From Bacteroidales bacterium (GTDB lineage Bacteria; Bacteroidota; Bacteroidia; Bacteroidales; UBA932): a stretch of DNA of 64,000 nucleotides. Made by a program: the position numbers and the translations under genes. Under the pieces are notes generated by a model. The model was not told where the DNA came from and made no database searches. It saw only the letters and a program-made list of their open reading frames with translations. Location: contig JAILLE010000047.1 in assembly GCA_024693285.1 (NCBI GenBank), positions 1 to 64,000 of the forward strand, in the 5' to 3' direction. This document shows, piece after piece, positions 55,965 through 64,000 of the stretch (positions within the stretch are counted from its first letter, which is position 1; each line of letters starts with the position of its first letter).

Positions 55965-57803
55965 ATGAATATGAAAAAGATATCATTAATGGCTATCGCC
56001 ATTTCCTTCGTTCTCTCTTCATGCGCAAATCTTGACCTGAACCCGCTTTCCTATGGATCAAGCGAAAACTGGTATCATGACGCAACCGAGATAGAAATGT
56101 CGCTCAATGACCTGTGGAGGGCAGACTTTTTCCCTATCGATGATCTTGACTGGGATGATGACTGGATGAACAGGAACGGATCCAACGTTGTCACTCTCGG
56201 AACCATAACTTCTCAATGGTCTACGGCGTCCGGACGTTGGACTGCACTGTATAAAGGCATAACTCGCTCACAGAAGATCATCGCGGCGCTTGAGGAGGGT
56301 TCCGCGAAAGGCCTTTCCGATGCTCTCGTGAAGCAGTACCTGGGAGAAGCTTACTTCATGCAAGGATTCGCTTACGGCGAATTGGCGACCTACTTCGGGG
56401 ATGTTGTCCTGAACAAGGAGGCCATCACCCTGGATGAAGCTTATGTGGCTAAACAGTCCCCCAGAAGCGAGGTTTTCAAGTACTGTTACGAATGTCTGGA
56501 CAAGGCAGCAGGTTTCCTTCCTGCCACAAGGTCCGGACAGCAAAGACCGACTTCAGGAGCAGCCCTCGGCTTCAAGGCACGTTTTGCTCTTGTAAACCAA
56601 GACTGGCAGACAGCTGTCTCTGCCTGTGAAGCAATCATGAGCAGTGGTGTTTATTCTTTGCACCCCAACTACAAGGATCTATTTACCGCCACTTCCTCGC
56701 CTGAACTCATGTTCTACTTTCAGGGCAACCTGACCCAGAAAAAGGGAGTAGGCAAGTTCACTAACGTTAAAGACCTGGTTATCAGAAAGATAGGAGGCTA
56801 TTCCAACCAGGGTCCCTCATACGAGCTCTTTGTTTCTTACCCTTGCATAGACGGTCTCAGGATTGATAAGTCTCCCTTGTTCGATTCCAAGGATCCGTTC
56901 AAGAACCGCGATCCGAGAATGGCATATACCATCCAGCCATTCATGTCAAAGTATTCTGAAGACTTCGACGCTTACCAACAAGCCAGGAAGGACGGTACTT
57001 TGCCTGAAAAATTCCCGGACTATATCACTCTCGGTTATGAGTACAACAACAGTCCTTACGCCAACAGGGTCTTCGAAGTGAAGAGCGGGAATCTGGTTGT
57101 CAACACAGACTCAAAGGCTTCCAACCAGCACTCGGTCTACACGGGACTGCAATTGAGGAAATTCGTGAAAGACTCATGGGCAGACTATAATTCGTACAAT
57201 TCCGTGGGTGACAACGTTTACCCCTATCTACGGTACGCCGAAATCCTCCTTTCCTACATAGAAGCCAAGAATGAGATGGGCACTGTCACCCAGGCGGATC
57301 TAGACAAGTCAATCAACCTTGTCAGAGCCAGGGCTTATGCTGGGACAGGGATAGATTACCCGAAGATAACGGTAGCAAGCCAAAATGAGCTGCGGCAGAC
57401 CATACGCAACGAACGCAGGATCGAGCTCTGTTTCGAAGGACATCGGTACAGGGACATGCTCCGTTGGAAACTTGCTGAATACGCTTTCGCGAGACCGAAA
57501 TATTACCTCCCAAGAGCCTGGTCCGGTAACGCCAATTGGAACGGTTCCGTCGAAGACTCCAACGTGTCTCTCTCTGACGAGTTCAAATCTATCCTGAAGA
57601 ACTGGGATGACGGTAATTTCCCTCTCGGCGGAGATATCGTGTTCGACGAGAACGGGCTCCCTGATCTTTCCAACCAGGAAGCTCACGGTTACATCACGAC
57701 ATTCTACGCGCGAGGTTTTGACAAAAATAAAAACTATCTTTGGCCTATACCGGCCGATGACATCCTTGTCAATCCGAGCCTGATTCAAAATCCTGGTTAT
57801 TAA
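55965..57803 (+). CDS. SusD/RagB glycan-binding lipoprotein
   Basis: A 612-residue protein; ATG at 55965, with 55971 (MKKISLM) also possible. Lipobox LSSC. SusD fold: LNPLSYGSSENWYHDATEIEMSLNDLW, GEAYFMQGFAYGELATYFGDVVL, the TPR-like helices, and the family ending LRQTIRNERRIELCFEGHRYRDMLRWK and FYARGFDKNKNYLWPIPADDILVNPSLIQNPGY. It caps the SusC channel at the cell surface and binds the glycan. It lies 7 bp after susC in the same operon. Confidence 0.96.
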   Translation: MNMKKISLMAIAISFVLSSCANLDLNPLSYGSSENWYHDATEIEMSLNDLWRADFFPIDDLDWDDDWMNRNGSNVVTLGTITSQWSTASGRWTALYKGITRSQKIIAALEEGSAKGLSDALVKQYLGEAYFMQGFAYGELATYFGDVVLNKEAITLDEAYVAKQSPRSEVFKYCYECLDKAAGFLPATRSGQQRPTSGAALGFKARFALVNQDWQTAVSACEAIMSSGVYSLHPNYKDLFTATSSPELMFYFQGNLTQKKGVGKFTNVKDLVIRKIGGYSNQGPSYELFVSYPCIDGLRIDKSPLFDSKDPFKNRDPRMAYTIQPFMSKYSEDFDAYQQARKDGTLPEKFPDYITLGYEYNNSPYANRVFEVKSGNLVVNTDSKASNQHSVYTGLQLRKFVKDSWADYNSYNSVGDNVYPYLRYAEILLSYIEAKNEMGTVTQADLDKSINLVRARAYAGTGIDYPKITVASQNELRQTIRNERRIELCFEGHRYRDMLRWKLAEYAFARPKYYLPRAWSGNANWNGSVEDSNVSLSDEFKSILKNWDDGNFPLGGDIVFDENGLPDLSNQEAHGYITTFYARGFDKNKNYLWPIPADDILVNPSLIQNPGY

Positions 57804-57805
57804 CA

Positions 57806-59767
57806 ATGAGAACAAAAGCTTTACTCTTATTGACCATATCGTTGTCCCTGCTCTCCTGTAGCAGGGGCACCGATGTCTGCATCTATGGCGGAAGTTCCGC
57901 TTGTGTCACAGCGGCGTACTCGGCCGCGAAGATGGGAAGCAATGTTACCATAATCTGCCCCGATCCAACTATCGGTGGCATGACCACCGGCGGACTTGGC
58001 CAGACCGACATAGGAAACAAACAGGCTGTAATAGGCCTTGCGAGGCAGTTCTACCGTAAGCTCGGCAACCATTACGGCAAATTGGAGCAGTGGCTGTTCG
58101 AGCCAAGTGTGGCTGAGGGTATCCTGATGGAATATCTCGACAATCCTCGCATCAAGGTAATGCAGGGCTGGTATCTCGAGTCAGTAGAGAAAGAAGGAAC
58201 CAGAATAAAGTCAATCACTTGCACTGATCGCAAAGGAGGCTCCACAACCATTAAGGCGGACCAGTTCATCGACTGCTCGTATGAGGGCGACTTGATGGCA
58301 AAAGCTGGTGTCAGTTACCGGGTCGGCCGTGAGGATAACAGCGAATACGGAGAGACATGGGATGGTTTCCAACTCCTTGACCAGCATCAATTCGTGGACG
58401 GGATAGATCCTTTTGTCGAGCCCGGCAATCCGGAGAGTGGCTTGCTTTGGGGAATCAGCGACGCTAAACGAAAGGAAGACGGCACTGGGGATGACTGTGT
58501 TCAAGCCTATAACTACAGGATCTGCCTTACCGATGATCCGGATAACATGATTCCAATCGAAAAGCCGGATAATTATGACCCGGCCAAATACGAATTACTT
58601 ATAAGGGTTTTCGAGGCCGATCCTAATCCCAGTTTGAGCAAGTATTTCATCTGGAGCCTGATGCCTAACCATAAGACTGACATAAACAACAAGGGTCCTT
58701 TCTCAACGGACATGATAGGGATGAATCACAATTATCCCGAGGCCTCATGGGATGAGAGAGATGAGATATTAAAAGCCCATAAAGACTACACTCTCGGCTT
58801 GTTGTACTTCTACTTGACAGACCCGCGTATTCCCGCTAACATTCAGACCGAGATGCGCAGATGGGGTCTTCCCAAGGATGAATATGCCCGTACAGGTCAT
58901 TGGACCCATCAGCTTTATATCCGTGAGGCCAGAAGACTTGTCGGAGAATATGTGGCCACACAGGCTGACTGTGAGGGTAAGACTCAGATTACTGACGGCA
59001 TTGGATTCGCCGCCTACGGTATGGACTCGCATAACTGCGAGCGAATCGTGATCGAACAAGACGGGAAGCTGATGGTCAAGAACGAGGGAGATGTCCAGAA
59101 AGGAGTCAGCCACCCTTATCCTGTCTCCTACCGCAGTCTCACTCCCAAGCGTGAGGAGTGCGTCAACCTGCTGGTGCCGGTCTGCCTTTCCGCGTCACAC
59201 ATCGCTTATGGATCCATCAGGATGGAACCTGTTTTCATGGGCATGGGTCAGGCGGCTGGACTCGCGGCGGCTTTCGCCGGGAAGGGTGATGTCCAGACTG
59301 TTGATGTCAGCAGGATCCAGCGGATTCTCAAGGAGGATCCCTACCTCGACGGCAGCGAACCGGAGATTCTCATTGACGAGGATTCTGAATACATAGTCGG
59401 GAAGGACAACTGGAAAGTCGTCTGGGGGAGCGGATCTTATGGGAAAAGCTATCTCAAGTTCGAAGGTGAGCCTGTGGACAATCATCTTGAATATACCATT
59501 CCTTCGGACCTTGAAGGAGAATACGAGTTCTACGCCTTCCAGCAAGGTGACGGCTGCAAGAACACCGTCTTTGAAATCACGGTCGGAGAGGATGTCAAGG
59601 CAGTTCCTTTCGACAGGGCAAGCCTGCTCGTGGAGGGTCAGACAAGGGGTGAATGGGTCAACCTCGGAAGCGTCAGCCTTAAAAAGGGCCTCGGAGGAAA
59701 GATCCGCTTCCTGTCTGACGATCCGGACATCCACGCCGACGGAGTGCTCGTCATCCCCCGGAGTTAA
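57806..59767 (+). CDS. FAD-dependent oxidoreductase with C-terminal golvesin-like domain
   Basis: A 653-residue lipoprotein (LLSC, Cys18). FAD-binding fold: VCIYGGSSACVTAAYSAAKMG, IGGMTTGGLGQTDIG, then IDCSYEGDLMAKAGVSYRVGRE, YGMDSHNCERI and SHIAYGSIRMEPVFMGMGQAAGLAAA near the second flavin-binding site. The last about 125 residues (from SEYIVGKDNWKVVWGSGSYGKSYL) form a golvesin/xanthan-lyase-type beta domain that may bind sugar. It belongs to the FAD_oxidored family common in Bacteroidota glycan loci; the reaction is not defined. It starts 2 bp after susD and ends the operon. A shortened paralogue lies at 62243. Confidence 0.88.
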   Translation: MRTKALLLLTISLSLLSCSRGTDVCIYGGSSACVTAAYSAAKMGSNVTIICPDPTIGGMTTGGLGQTDIGNKQAVIGLARQFYRKLGNHYGKLEQWLFEPSVAEGILMEYLDNPRIKVMQGWYLESVEKEGTRIKSITCTDRKGGSTTIKADQFIDCSYEGDLMAKAGVSYRVGREDNSEYGETWDGFQLLDQHQFVDGIDPFVEPGNPESGLLWGISDAKRKEDGTGDDCVQAYNYRICLTDDPDNMIPIEKPDNYDPAKYELLIRVFEADPNPSLSKYFIWSLMPNHKTDINNKGPFSTDMIGMNHNYPEASWDERDEILKAHKDYTLGLLYFYLTDPRIPANIQTEMRRWGLPKDEYARTGHWTHQLYIREARRLVGEYVATQADCEGKTQITDGIGFAAYGMDSHNCERIVIEQDGKLMVKNEGDVQKGVSHPYPVSYRSLTPKREECVNLLVPVCLSASHIAYGSIRMEPVFMGMGQAAGLAAAFAGKGDVQTVDVSRIQRILKEDPYLDGSEPEILIDEDSEYIVGKDNWKVVWGSGSYGKSYLKFEGEPVDNHLEYTIPSDLEGEYEFYAFQQGDGCKNTVFEITVGEDVKAVPFDRASLLVEGQTRGEWVNLGSVSLKKGLGGKIRFLSDDPDIHADGVLVIPRS

Positions 59768-59810
59768 CCCTGTCGCAGAAATACTTATAAATCAATATAA
59801 TGAATAAACG

Positions 59811-59845
59811 ACCGGCACCTTATTCGGTACCGGTTGTTTTCGTTA
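59811..59845 (+). terminator. Terminator of the susC-susD-oxidoreductase operon
   Basis: ACCGG-C-ACC pairs with GGT-A-CCGGT (one mismatch) around TTATTC, followed by TGTTTTCGTT. Confidence 0.7.
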
Positions 59846-59946
59846 TTAAAAAAAGATTTTCTGTTCCTGTATAATCATTTTCTGTTTCTTATCGTTTTTT
59901 ACGTTTCGTCGGGGTATCTTCGCAGCAGTAACCTAATGATAAGATT

Positions 59947-60813
59947 ATGGGAAACGATCAAAAAACTGGAGCCGTAGCCTCGAGAGGGGCTGCGGCTCGT
60001 TATGCCAATATCCTCCTGGACTATTGGTTCAAGCGGTCTTTTGGGACGGAATCCGGTAAGAGACTAATGATCCTTACCTTAAGGGAGATACTGCCCTATG
60101 TAGATATCCAGGATATCACCTATGGCAACAAAGAGCATCCAAACCCCTTCCCAGATAACCACGGAGTGATCTTCGACATTGAGTGTGTGTCATCCGACAA
60201 TTCAAGGTTCATCGTGGAAGTTCAACTCGCCCGTCAATCATGGTTCAAGGAGAGAGTTCTCTTTTACTCTTCCTTTGCCATCCAAAAACAGATCCTTCGA
60301 GGTGAAGACACATATGAGTTCAAGCCTGTGTATTTCATCGCTCTAATGGATTTCGAGCTTCACGCTGAGGAAGACAATAGATTTGTCTTCAGGTATGGCC
60401 TCACGGACCTCGAGACTGGAGAGCTAATGACAGACAGGATCAGCTACACCTTTCTGGAGTTGCCAAAGGTCAAATCAATAGCCAACGATTCAACCAATCT
60501 TGAGAAACTCTGTTATGCTCTCCACAATATGACTGCGATGAAATCCCGACCGCCGCAGATGCAAGCCGAGATCTTCGAACTATTGTTTAATTCCGCTGAA
60601 ATAGCTAAATTCACACCCGAAGAGAAAATCAAATATGAATATGATATGACTACAGAGAGAGACATACGCAACCAGATTGCCTATGGACGTGAAGAAGGCA
60701 GGGCGGAAGGCAGGGCGGAAGGTAGAGCGGAAGCAATAAGACTTGTCACAAAGGCTCTGAAGGATAAAGGCTTTTCAGATGAAGACATTGCCTCTATTCT
60801 GGCTGACGCATAA
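59947..60813 (+). CDS. Rpn/PD-(D/E)XK nuclease family protein (putative transposase type)
   Basis: A 288-residue protein of the PF12784 type: AARYANILLDYWFKRSFGTESGKRLMILTLREILP, then the nuclease core FDIECVSSDNSRFIVEVQLARQSWFKERVLFY with Asp and Glu-x-Gln of the PD-(D/E)XK fold, KPVYFIALMDFELH and FLELPKVKS. The C-terminus holds three EGRA units from a 12-bp tandem repeat (60694-60729), typical for this family. Members promote recombination or act as mobile-like nucleases. No terminal inverted repeats were seen, so it is not a recognisable IS. It stands between the two copies of the FAD oxidoreductase and has a terminator behind it. Confidence 0.9.
   Translation: MGNDQKTGAVASRGAAARYANILLDYWFKRSFGTESGKRLMILTLREILPYVDIQDITYGNKEHPNPFPDNHGVIFDIECVSSDNSRFIVEVQLARQSWFKERVLFYSSFAIQKQILRGEDTYEFKPVYFIALMDFELHAEEDNRFVFRYGLTDLETGELMTDRISYTFLELPKVKSIANDSTNLEKLCYALHNMTAMKSRPPQMQAEIFELLFNSAEIAKFTPEEKIKYEYDMTTERDIRNQIAYGREEGRAEGRAEGRAEAIRLVTKALKDKGFSDEDIASILADA
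60694..60729. repeat. 12-bp tandem repeat in the Rpn-type gene
   Basis: GAAGGCAGGGCG twice, then GAAGGTAGAGCG. In frame it codes EGRA three times. The unit length keeps the frame when copy number changes. Confidence 0.85.
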
Positions 60814-60834
60814 AAGATTATCAATAAGTTGCAT

Positions 60835-60868
60835 GAAATCCCCCGGTCGAGGAACGCCGGGGGATTTC
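60835..60868 (+). terminator. Terminator-like hairpin after the Rpn-type gene
   Basis: GAAATCCCCCGG pairs perfectly with CCGGGGGATTTC (12-bp stem) around TCGAGGAACG. The T tract is short because it is part of the stem, so it may work in both directions. Confidence 0.65.
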
Positions 60869-60962
60869 GCATAAGTAATTGACTGTCAAAAGTGATTCGT
60901 CTCCGCCAAACTTGTTTCTTTCACGAGAAATGACTATCTTGACTTGTCAAGAATTATTCATT

Positions 60963-62246
60963 ATGGACAGACGGGATTTCATAAAAAGCTCTGCGCTGGC
61001 GACAGCGGCGCTGATGCTGGACTGGGAAGAGGCTTTCGCCTTGGGAGCCAAGGTTCCCGAAGCTGGCAAGGCATGGAAAGGCTGGAAGAAAGGCCATTTC
61101 CAGGTGCATTTCATCTACACCGGAGTCGGAGAATCCATGTTTATTATTTTCCCGGACGGGACAACCATGCTGCTCGACTGCGGAGACCACAACGCTATCG
61201 GACGCGGCAAGTTGGCTGTGCCGGTGCTTCCCTCCCCTGACAGGCATTCCGGGGAATGGATAGCGAGATATGTCCAAAGAGTCAATCCTAAGGGTAATAA
61301 GGTTGACTATATGATGCTTTCCCATTATCATAACGACCACGGGGGTTCCACCTCATTCAATGCGGGAGTTGTGAAAAGGGATGGTAAAGATTATCCTCTC
61401 AGCGGGTTCTCCCAAGCGGCGGAGTGGCTTTCATTCGGCAAAGCGTTTGACCGTTGCTGGCCGGGATATGATGACCCGATTCCACTGATTGATAAGTCCG
61501 CTGACTGCGTCGGACACATGAAGCTCTTTTATGATTATATGTCCAAAAACAGAGGGCTTCAGATTGAGAAGTTCAAGGTTGGAGCAATCGACCAAATCAA
61601 GATGCTGCGATCGCCGGAAAAGTATCCTGGCTTCTCTGTCAGGAATATTTGCGCGAATGGAAGGATCGCTGGCAAGGACGGGAAAATCATAGACCTCTAC
61701 ACCGAACGGAAGAAAGATAACCCTTTGTATCTCAATGAGAACGGGATGAGTATGGGGATGATTTTCTCCTATGGTCCATTTAAGTTCTACACAGCCGGAG
61801 ACTTCTCTGACAGCTGGAAGTTGCCGGATGGGACGGTCCATGAGATAGAGGATGATATCGCTGAAGTGTGCGAGAAAGTGAACGTGGCGAAGATCAACCA
61901 CCATGGTCACTATTCCATGACCCGGAAGCTGCTGGAGACGCTCCAGGCGAGGGTCTACGTCAGCTGCGTATGGGATCAGCTCCACAACGTGGCCCCGGTG
62001 ATGGAAAGGATTGCCGACAAGACCATCTACCCGGGAGACAGAATCGTCTGCCCTGGAGTATTCCCGAAAGAAAGACGTGAGGAGGATGCCGGCAAGGAAT
62101 GGCTGGACATCATCCACAAGGACTCTTTCGACGGAGGACATATCGTCCTGGACGTTCCTAAAGGCGGCAAGGACTATTCCATCACCTACCTCACCGCCGC
62201 GGATGAGTCCATGAAAGTTTTGAGTGTCATGAACTTCCGATCATGA
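60963..62246 (+). CDS. Metallo-beta-lactamase-fold hydrolase with Tat-like signal
   Basis: 427 residues from the ATG at 60963, which places DRRDFIKSSALATAALML at the start, a twin-arginine export signal; longer frames add a non-signal tail and are less likely. The metal motif is His121-x-His123-x-Asp125-His126 (SHYHNDHGG), with LLDCGDHNAIGRG before it, SYGPFKFYTAGDFSD in the middle and KINHHGHYSMTRKLLE near the end, as in the ComEC-type MBL branch. Folded export through Tat suits a cytosol-loaded metal centre. Substrate unknown. Its last four bases overlap the start of the broken FAD gene. Confidence 0.85.
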   Translation: MDRRDFIKSSALATAALMLDWEEAFALGAKVPEAGKAWKGWKKGHFQVHFIYTGVGESMFIIFPDGTTMLLDCGDHNAIGRGKLAVPVLPSPDRHSGEWIARYVQRVNPKGNKVDYMMLSHYHNDHGGSTSFNAGVVKRDGKDYPLSGFSQAAEWLSFGKAFDRCWPGYDDPIPLIDKSADCVGHMKLFYDYMSKNRGLQIEKFKVGAIDQIKMLRSPEKYPGFSVRNICANGRIAGKDGKIIDLYTERKKDNPLYLNENGMSMGMIFSYGPFKFYTAGDFSDSWKLPDGTVHEIEDDIAEVCEKVNVAKINHHGHYSMTRKLLETLQARVYVSCVWDQLHNVAPVMERIADKTIYPGDRIVCPGVFPKERREEDAGKEWLDIIHKDSFDGGHIVLDVPKGGKDYSITYLTAADESMKVLSVMNFRS

Positions 62247-63437
62247 GGACCAACTTATTTCTCCTGCTGACTATTTCTTTGTCCCTGCTGTCTTGCGGGA
62301 GGGGCACTGATGTCTGCATCTATGGTGGTGTGACCGCGGCAAATTCGGCCGCTCACGAAGGCCGCAAGGTTGTGATTATATGTCCGGACAAGACTATCGG
62401 TGGCATGACTACCGGAGGACTGGGGCAGACCGACATCGGGAACAAGCAGGCCGTTATCGGACTTGCCAGACAATTCTATCGCAAGCTGGGCACTCATTAC
62501 GGCAAGCTCGAGCAATGGCTCTTTGAGCCTCATGTGGCCACTTCCGAAAGATGAATATGTGAACAACGGCCACTGGACCCCGCAGATATATGTCCGTGAG
62601 GCCAGAAGGCTTGTCGGGGAATATGTCGCAACCCAAGCCGATTGCGAGGGGAAAACCACTATCACCGACGGCATCGGCTACGCCGCATACGGGATGGACT
62701 CCCATAACTGCCAACGGATTGTTGTCGAGAGGGAAGGCAAACTTATGGTCAAAAACGAAGGAGATGTCCAGAAAGGTGTAAGCAACCCCTACCCTGTCTC
62801 GTACCGTAGCCTGACCCCGAAAAGGGAAGAATGTGTCAATCTGCTTGTTCCTGTGTGCCTATCCGCATCCCACATAGCCTACGGTTCCATAAGAATGGAA
62901 CCCGTGTTTATGGGCATGGGGCAAGTGGCTGGTCTCGCGGCCGCCATGGCCGGGAAAGGCGCCGTTCAGACAATCGATGTAAGTGAGATCCAGCGCATCC
63001 TGAAAGAGGATCCTTTCCTTGACGGTAAAGAGCCAGAGACACTTATCGATGAGGATTCTGATTTTATCGTGGGAAAAGATGGTTGGGATGTCGTCCCGGG
63101 AAATGGCTCTTATGGAAGGACTTATCTCAAATACAATGGCAACCCTATTGATAACCACTTGAGATACAACATACCCGCCAATCTCGTTGGTGAGTACGAA
63201 GTCTATGCTTTCCAGCAAGGGAACGGCTGCAAGGAAACCGTATTCGAAATCACAATCGGGGACGATGTCAAGACTGTTTCTTGTGACAGAGCCAGTCTCA
63301 TCGTCGAAGGCCAGACACGAGGAGAATGGGTGAGCCTTGGTACACACACCTTGAGCAAAGGAATTGGGGGGCAGATCCGCTTTATTTCTGAAGAGCCTGA
63401 CCTTCATGCGGATGCGGTCTTGTTTGTCAAGAAATAG
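62243..63437 (+). pseudogene. Broken paralogue of the FAD-dependent oxidoreductase
   Basis: Two frames match the gene at 57806. The first (62243-62554) repeats its start almost word for word (LLLTISLSLLSC, IGGMTTGGLGQTDIGNKQAV, GKLEQWLFEP) to residue about 99, where it stops. From about 62539 the second frame resumes at LPKDEYVNNGHWTPQIYVRE, equal to residue 355 of the intact copy, and runs to the end. About 251 codons are missing and the join is out of frame. Near the start four residues (SSAC) of the dinucleotide motif are also gone. The rest is about as similar as a recent duplicate, so decay is young. The second frame could in principle be translated alone, but lacks the FAD half. Confidence 0.85.
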
Positions 63438-63476
63438 CAAATGCTTCTTTTATAAACTAGTTTTCTACATTTTTAT

Positions 63477-63484
63477 TATATTTG
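63477..63484 (+). promoter_or_regulatory. Possible -7 box of the last gene
   Basis: TATATTTG matches TAnnTTTG 58 bp before the ATG; no TTTG at the expected -33 distance, so only half the promoter is seen. Confidence 0.35.
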
Positions 63485-63541
63485 TTTTCGAAGAGAAGAG
63501 GGGAAAGACTATTCAAGACAATCGCTTTAATACATAAAACC

Positions 63542-64000
63542 ATGAAAACGCCTATCACTAAGACCCTCATGGCCATCGCTCTGACGGCCATGGCCACGTT
63601 CTTTGCCGGTTGCGGCCCTGATGAGCCAGACAGCCCAAACAACCAGACTCCCCCTACCCCGACGACTGTCGCCGTCACGGGAGTAAGTCTCAACAAGAGT
63701 TCCATGACCCTCACTGAGGGCGGGAGCGAGACCCTCACCGCCACGGTGGCTCCTTCCAACGCCACTAACACTGGAGTCAGTTGGTCATCTTCCAACACCG
63801 GAGTCGCCACAGTCAACGGCGGCCAGGTTACCGCTGTCAAGGCTGGAACGGCCACCATCACCGTGACGACATCCGACGGCGGCAAGACCGCCACCTGCTC
63901 GGTCACCGTAGAGGCCAAGAAGGTCGCTGTGACAGGTGTCAAGTTTGATATTGAGGCTCTGGAACTGATTGAAGGTGAGACCGGAACGATAAAGGTTACG
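63542..64000 (+). CDS. Lipoprotein with bacterial Ig-like (BIG2) domains, 3' end beyond the window
   Basis: The first 153 residues of a longer protein. Lipoprotein signal MKTPITKTLMAIALTAMATF followed by FAGC (Cys24). A Pro/Thr-rich spacer (about 25-43) leads to a BIG2 domain (about 44-125) with the family phrases VTGVSLNKSSMTLTEGGSET, VSWSSSNTGVATVNGGQVTAVKAGTATITVTT and TCSVTV. A second BIG2 domain begins at VAVTGVKFDIEALEL and is cut by the edge. Such proteins are surface-exposed and carry adhesion or glycan-binding modules; the catalytic or binding part lies outside the window. Confidence 0.9.
   Translation, partial: MKTPITKTLMAIALTAMATFFAGCGPDEPDSPNNQTPPTPTTVAVTGVSLNKSSMTLTEGGSETLTATVAPSNATNTGVSWSSSNTGVATVNGGQVTAVKAGTATITVTTSDGGKTATCSVTVEAKKVAVTGVKFDIEALELIEGETGTIKVT

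Noticed and set aside
60694..60729. Possible CRISPR or regulatory repeat array
   Set aside because: Units are 12 bp, contiguous, without spacers and in frame in a known family tail. No CRISPR array was seen anywhere in the window.
59947..60813. Complete insertion sequence around the Rpn-type gene
   Set aside because: No terminal inverted repeats or target duplication could be found at either side.
63457..63942. Minus-strand open frame opposite the last lipoprotein
   Set aside because: It is antisense to a clear lipoprotein signal and BIG2 domain; its Val/Thr-rich text is the reverse of that domain.

Overview
The window is a chromosomal segment of a Bacteroidales-type bacterium (phylum Bacteroidota). 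Support comes from the 5' end of a 16S rRNA gene at the left edge, a SusC/SusD pair with an ECF sigma factor and FecR anti-sigma factor, many lipoprotein signal peptides, BACON and other Bacteroidota surface domains, and repeated promoter-like matches to the Bacteroidota consensus (TTTG, about 20 bp, TAnnTTTG) instead of the sigma-70 -35/-10 pattern. The genus cannot be fixed from the sequence alone.

Layout. 0-3.4 kb (minus strand): start of an rRNA operon, a sugar-uptake permease and groES-groEL. 3.5-18 kb (plus): a thioester-containing alpha-2-macroglobulin lipoprotein immediately followed by penicillin-binding protein 1C, then a 1879-residue multidomain surface lipoprotein with a caspase/CHAT-like domain and eight ASH-type repeats, then an M48 metalloprotease. 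18-27.2 kb (minus): an apparent transcription unit of esterase, GH39, a C69-peptidase-like/sialidase fusion, Ser-type sulfatase, EamA transporter and ThuA-like protein, followed by a radical SAM enzyme overlapping a Cys-rich membrane peptide. 27.3-29.2 kb (plus): tRNA-Val and a PAP2 phosphatase/GH43 fusion. 29.2-35.9 kb (minus): folC with an in-frame palindromic insertion and a second, thioester-less alpha-2-macroglobulin. 36-41.4 kb (plus): an orphan PurM-C-like protein, PhoH and pyruvate phosphate dikinase. 41.4-44.2 kb: an AT-rich patch with a decayed GIY-YIG-type gene, a lipoprotein and an outer-membrane protein. 44.3-47.1 kb: proC and a PspC-PadR-PspC unit. 47.2-59.8 kb (plus): a mannoside-directed polysaccharide utilisation locus (GH125, GH92, ECF sigma, FecR, STN-type SusC, SusD, FAD oxidoreductase). 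59.9-64 kb: an Rpn/PD-(D/E)XK nuclease, a Tat-type metallo-beta-lactamase-fold protein, a deletion-damaged second copy of the FAD oxidoreductase, and the start of an Ig-like-domain lipoprotein.

How the genes work together. The GH125/GH92 locus most likely trims alpha-mannosides, with SusC/D import and control by signalling from SusC through FecR to the ECF factor. The 18-27 kb unit carries enzymes for a sulfated or acylated glycan but no SusC/D of its own. The alpha-2-macroglobulin/PbpC pair fits periplasmic protease defence linked to wall repair.

Least explained items: the radical SAM enzyme coupled to a four-Cys membrane peptide with two L-x-G-D-[IV]-A tail repeats (best candidate for an undescribed small system), the C69/sialidase and PAP2/GH43 fusions, the CHAT-like giant lipoprotein, and short repeat elements sitting in frame inside folC and a pspC gene. 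All functional calls come from reading motifs; no database search was possible.
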